Shown: positions 6,789 to 8,011 of the stretch, one piece after another
How the letters are laid out: the number at the start of each line of letters is the position of its first letter
How positions within the stretch are numbered: position 1 is the stretch's first letter
Assembly (NCBI GenBank): GCA_011049745.1
Contig: DRHE01000280.1
Span: 1 to 8,011, forward strand
Direction of reading: 5' to 3'
DNA: 8,011 nucleotides
Source: Spirochaetales bacterium
Lineage (GTDB): Bacteria > Spirochaetota > Spirochaetia > SZUA-6 > DRHE01
Made by a program: the position numbers and the translations under genes
The notes under the pieces: model-generated
Seen by the model: the letters and a program-made list of their open reading frames with translations, nothing else
What the model was told of the DNA's origin: nothing
Databases searched by the model: none

Positions 6789-7201
6789 GACTTAACTCCG
6801 TTATTAAGCAGGCTCTTGATCAGGCTGATGCTGTAATGGCCGTACCTCTCATCCGTTGGGTGCAATCCATCCGTGAAATAGCGGTTCAGATTGGGCATCA
6901 TATTAAGTGCCGGCAGCACGGTAATCTGCGGATAGGCTGAGCATACCGAGCTTGGGAATGGCTGCACTGGCTGTCTAAGATAGACCTTGTATGCTATACG
7001 AGCAAGGCAAAGCAGGTGTAATGCATTGCCTATATCTCTGGCCTGGTCCTCGCGGTCGACCTGGCTGTGCTTGAACTTACCGCCCACAAGGTGCGGCAAT
7101 ATCTGGAACACTCTTTGTATCCTCCGAGTATTAACGCGGCTGCCGTATTTACTGAAGTCATCCGTGTATGTCGACAATTTTCTCAGGAGATTTATCGGCA
7201 A
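6785..7201 (-). pseudogene. Chimeric ORF: DUF4143 ATPase C-terminal remnant joined in frame to SGNH/GDSL hydrolase C-terminus
   Basis: A 138-codon open frame that does not match one family. Residues about 12-75 (TDDFSKYGSRVN, GGKFKHSQVDREDQAR, ALHLLCLARIAYKVY) match the start of the DUF4143 domain that follows AAA_14, where the usual pattern is DDFSKYGK, KFKYS and AL.WL..AGI...V. From about residue 90 the frame reads YPQITVLPALNMMPN, then FTDGLHPTDERYGHYS, the block V region of SGNH hydrolases carrying the Asp-His pair (Asp111, His114), followed by a helix and the stop. The junction is near 6930-6980. No SD precedes the nominal start at 7201, which lies inside the coding frame of the ATPase N-terminal piece. 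I read it as two broken genes fused by deletion. The SGNH part originally preceded the kinase. Confidence 0.65.
6796..6799 (-). promoter_or_regulatory. Ribosome binding site deciding the GTG start of the kinase
   Basis: GGAG on the minus strand is 7 bases from the GTG at 6788 and 16 from the in-frame ATG at 6779, favouring the GTG. Confidence 0.6.
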
Positions 7202-7382
7202 AAAGGGTCACCACATTCGGTGTATCCTCGAAATTGATTTCAACCAGGTTATCCATATAACGATTGGCAAAGGCTCTAACGAGATACGACTTGCCCACCT
7301 GTCTTGCTCCCCGCAAAACGAGCGGCTTTCTTCGAGTACTGTCCTTCCATGCAACCAGGTAGTCCATTGCAGAACGGTTCAT
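7158..7382 (-). pseudogene. AAA_14/DUF4143 ATP-binding protein, N-terminal fragment with intact Walker A
   Basis: A 74-codon frame that opens like the widespread AAA_14-DUF4143 ATPases (normally about 400 residues, function poorly known). YLVAWKDSTRRKPLVLRGAR leads into Walker A GARQVGKS (25-32), then LVRAFANRYMDNLVEINFED and LFADKSPEKI. The frame stops right after this point. The same DNA read in another frame continues as TYTDDFSKYGS, about 120-130 residues further along the normal protein, so Walker B and the rest of the P-loop core are missing and the reading frame has slipped. The start is good: GGAG 5 bases upstream of ATG 7382, a promoter-like sequence and an inverted repeat before it. 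It may still be translated as a short P-loop peptide, but I infer no ATPase function. Confidence 0.75.
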
Positions 7383-7392
7383 CCTGTCTCCA

Positions 7393-7408
7393 ACATCAAT
7401 TTTGATGT
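7393..7408. promoter_or_regulatory. Perfect inverted repeat (candidate operator) before the AAA_14 remnant
   Basis: ACATCAA and TTGATGT, separated by two T, form a 16-base near-palindrome 11 bases upstream of the ATG at 7382, between the predicted transcription start and the SD. The position fits autorepression, but no regulator is known here. Confidence 0.4.
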
Positions 7409-7421
7409 AGTTTTTTAAGGT

Positions 7422-7451
7422 ATTTTATCAGCTTTATATGCAGTTTTGCAA
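7422..7451 (-). promoter_or_regulatory. Putative promoter of the AAA_14/DUF4143 remnant
   Basis: On the minus strand, TTGCAA (7451-7446), 18 bases, then TAAAAT (7427-7422): 4/6 and 5/6 consensus matches. It would give a leader of about 33 bases containing the inverted repeat and GGAG. The surrounding DNA is AT-rich, which raises the chance of a false match. Confidence 0.4.
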
Positions 7452-7494
7452 AGGTAAAAACTCAAGTATTTTTCAGATATAGGATGAGTGCTCT

Positions 7495-7695
7495 TTAGTT
7501 TAAGCCCGTAATCTGGCCGGCCGGAATAGTGGGAATATGCCGTGTTTCTTTTCTATATTTCGAAAATATTACCTGTTTGCAGTGGTTGAAAATTGTCCTT
7601 AAAGGATTAGCGGCTAGTTTTTTATTTATAGCCGCGGTTAGATCGGCCAGGGTATCAAGAAGTGTGCTGTCAAGATCAAAGATTACCGCCCTAAA
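7495..7695 (-). pseudogene. HAD-family phosphatase N-terminal remnant (phosphoglycolate phosphatase-like)
   Basis: Between the HEPN gene and the AAA_14 promoter, one minus-strand frame reads FRAVIFDLDSTLLDTLADL followed by TAAINKKLAANP (7695-7603). This is the start of a Gph-like haloacid dehalogenase (HAD) phosphatase: motif I DxDGT with the nucleophile Asp and general acid Asp kept, but Gly replaced by Ser (DLDST). No ATG, GTG or TTG with an SD precedes it. After about 31 residues the resemblance ends, and the frame runs through unrecognised sequence to a TAA at 7497-7495. About 85% of the usual 210-230 residues is missing. This explains most of the otherwise gene-less stretch 7383-7715. 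The family call is strong for motif I; the rest is anonymous. Confidence 0.65.
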
Positions 7696-7715
7696 CTTCG
7701 GGACAAAGCCTATTT

Positions 7716-8011
7716 TTAAGTTGCGGTCGAAGATTGCGATATATACTGAGCTATCTTATTTACAAATTCTTTTCCATTCTCAAGTATTATTCTGGCTTCT
7801 TCTTCTGATATTACAAATGTATATTCATAATCTCCTAACTGCCTTTTCTCAAAAGCCCTATTTAGCTCTCTACCCATTTCCTTTGAGAAAATATCTTCCT
7901 TAATAAAGTACTCTCCAAAAGCTGAAATCACACCCTTATGGGATGAAAATGATAAGTCCTTTGTAAGCAATATAGCTTCGGTAGAATAAAACATAGCATA
8001 GTATGCACGGG
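7716..8011 (-). CDS. HEPN domain protein, C-terminal part (5' end beyond right edge)
   Basis: The frame is open to the window edge: RAYYAMFYSTEAILL is readable up to 8009, so the methionine at 7994 is internal and the start lies outside. The pattern RAYYAMFY..EAILL, then SSHKGVISAFGEYF, then AFEKRQLGDYEY, then ISEEEARIILENGKEFVNKI is the helical HEPN domain (PF05168). About the last 98 of a usual 125-140 residues are present. HEPN proteins are often RNases or toxins paired with a MNT-type nucleotidyltransferase antitoxin, but this subfamily often lacks a clear RxxxxH RNase motif, and I see none here (RQLGDY occupies the late conserved Arg-Asp-Tyr position). No nucleotidyltransferase follows downstream, so a partner, if any, would be to the right. 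The region is visibly more AT-rich than the importer genes, consistent with transfer. Confidence 0.82.
   Translation of the reverse strand, partial: RAYYAMFYSTEAILLTKDLSFSSHKGVISAFGEYFIKEDIFSKEMGRELNRAFEKRQLGDYEYTFVISEEEARIILENGKEFVNKIAQYISQSSTAT

Noticed and set aside
6987..7418. 143-codon plus-strand ORF across the ATPase remnants
   Set aside because: It runs antisense to recognisable DUF4143 and AAA_14 sequence. No SD or family match.
7529..7903. 124-codon plus-strand ORF
   Set aside because: It is antisense to the HAD remnant and HEPN gene and has no recognisable domain.

Overview
The window reads as a bacterial chromosome segment. The signs are a solute-binding lipoprotein with a lipobox, Shine-Dalgarno (SD) sites of GGAG/AAGGA type, and a sigma-70/sigma-A type promoter. 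Base composition is roughly balanced, with AT-rich intergenic gaps. Lipoprotein anchoring of the binding protein, together with DUF4143-type ATPase and HEPN genes, would suit an anaerobic Firmicute (Clostridia/Peptococcaceae type). That placement is inference and weak.

Layout: (1) At 2-326 (+) lies the decayed 3' end of a sensor histidine kinase running in from the left edge. (2) At 375-4384 (-) is a complete four-gene ABC importer operon of the OsmF/YehZ-YehY-YehX-YehW type, read right to left: binding lipoprotein, long permease, ATPase with C-terminal CBS region, short permease. A recognisable promoter precedes osmF, and both downstream junctions are 4-base ATGA overlaps. (3) At 4521-5300 (-) is an intact alpha/beta hydrolase resembling feruloyl/cinnamoyl esterase-type serine hydrolases. 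(4) From 5321 to the right edge (-) is a zone of gene decay with one intact gene, an aminoglycoside-phosphotransferase-fold kinase (5823-6788). Around it are remnants of an archaeal-type AAA ATPase (5321-5663), an AAA_14/DUF4143 ATPase (about 6975-7382), the 3' end of an SGNH/GDSL hydrolase (about 6785-6940) and the N-terminus of a HAD phosphatase (about 7606-7695). A HEPN-domain gene enters from the right edge (7716-8011).

How they work together: the importer genes form one functional unit, with OsmF capturing a quaternary-ammonium or similar compatible solute, YehY/YehW forming the channel and YehX supplying ATP hydrolysis. The kinase start overlaps the stop of the SGNH remnant (GTGA), so the two were probably an operon before the SGNH gene lost its 5' part. 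Both ATPase remnants keep a start-proximal promoter-like sequence with a perfect inverted repeat, although their coding parts are gutted. No RNA gene, CRISPR array, insertion sequence or strong intrinsic terminator was seen. The most unusual structure is the in-frame join of DUF4143 and SGNH remnants into one 138-codon ORF. I found no convincing new biological system.
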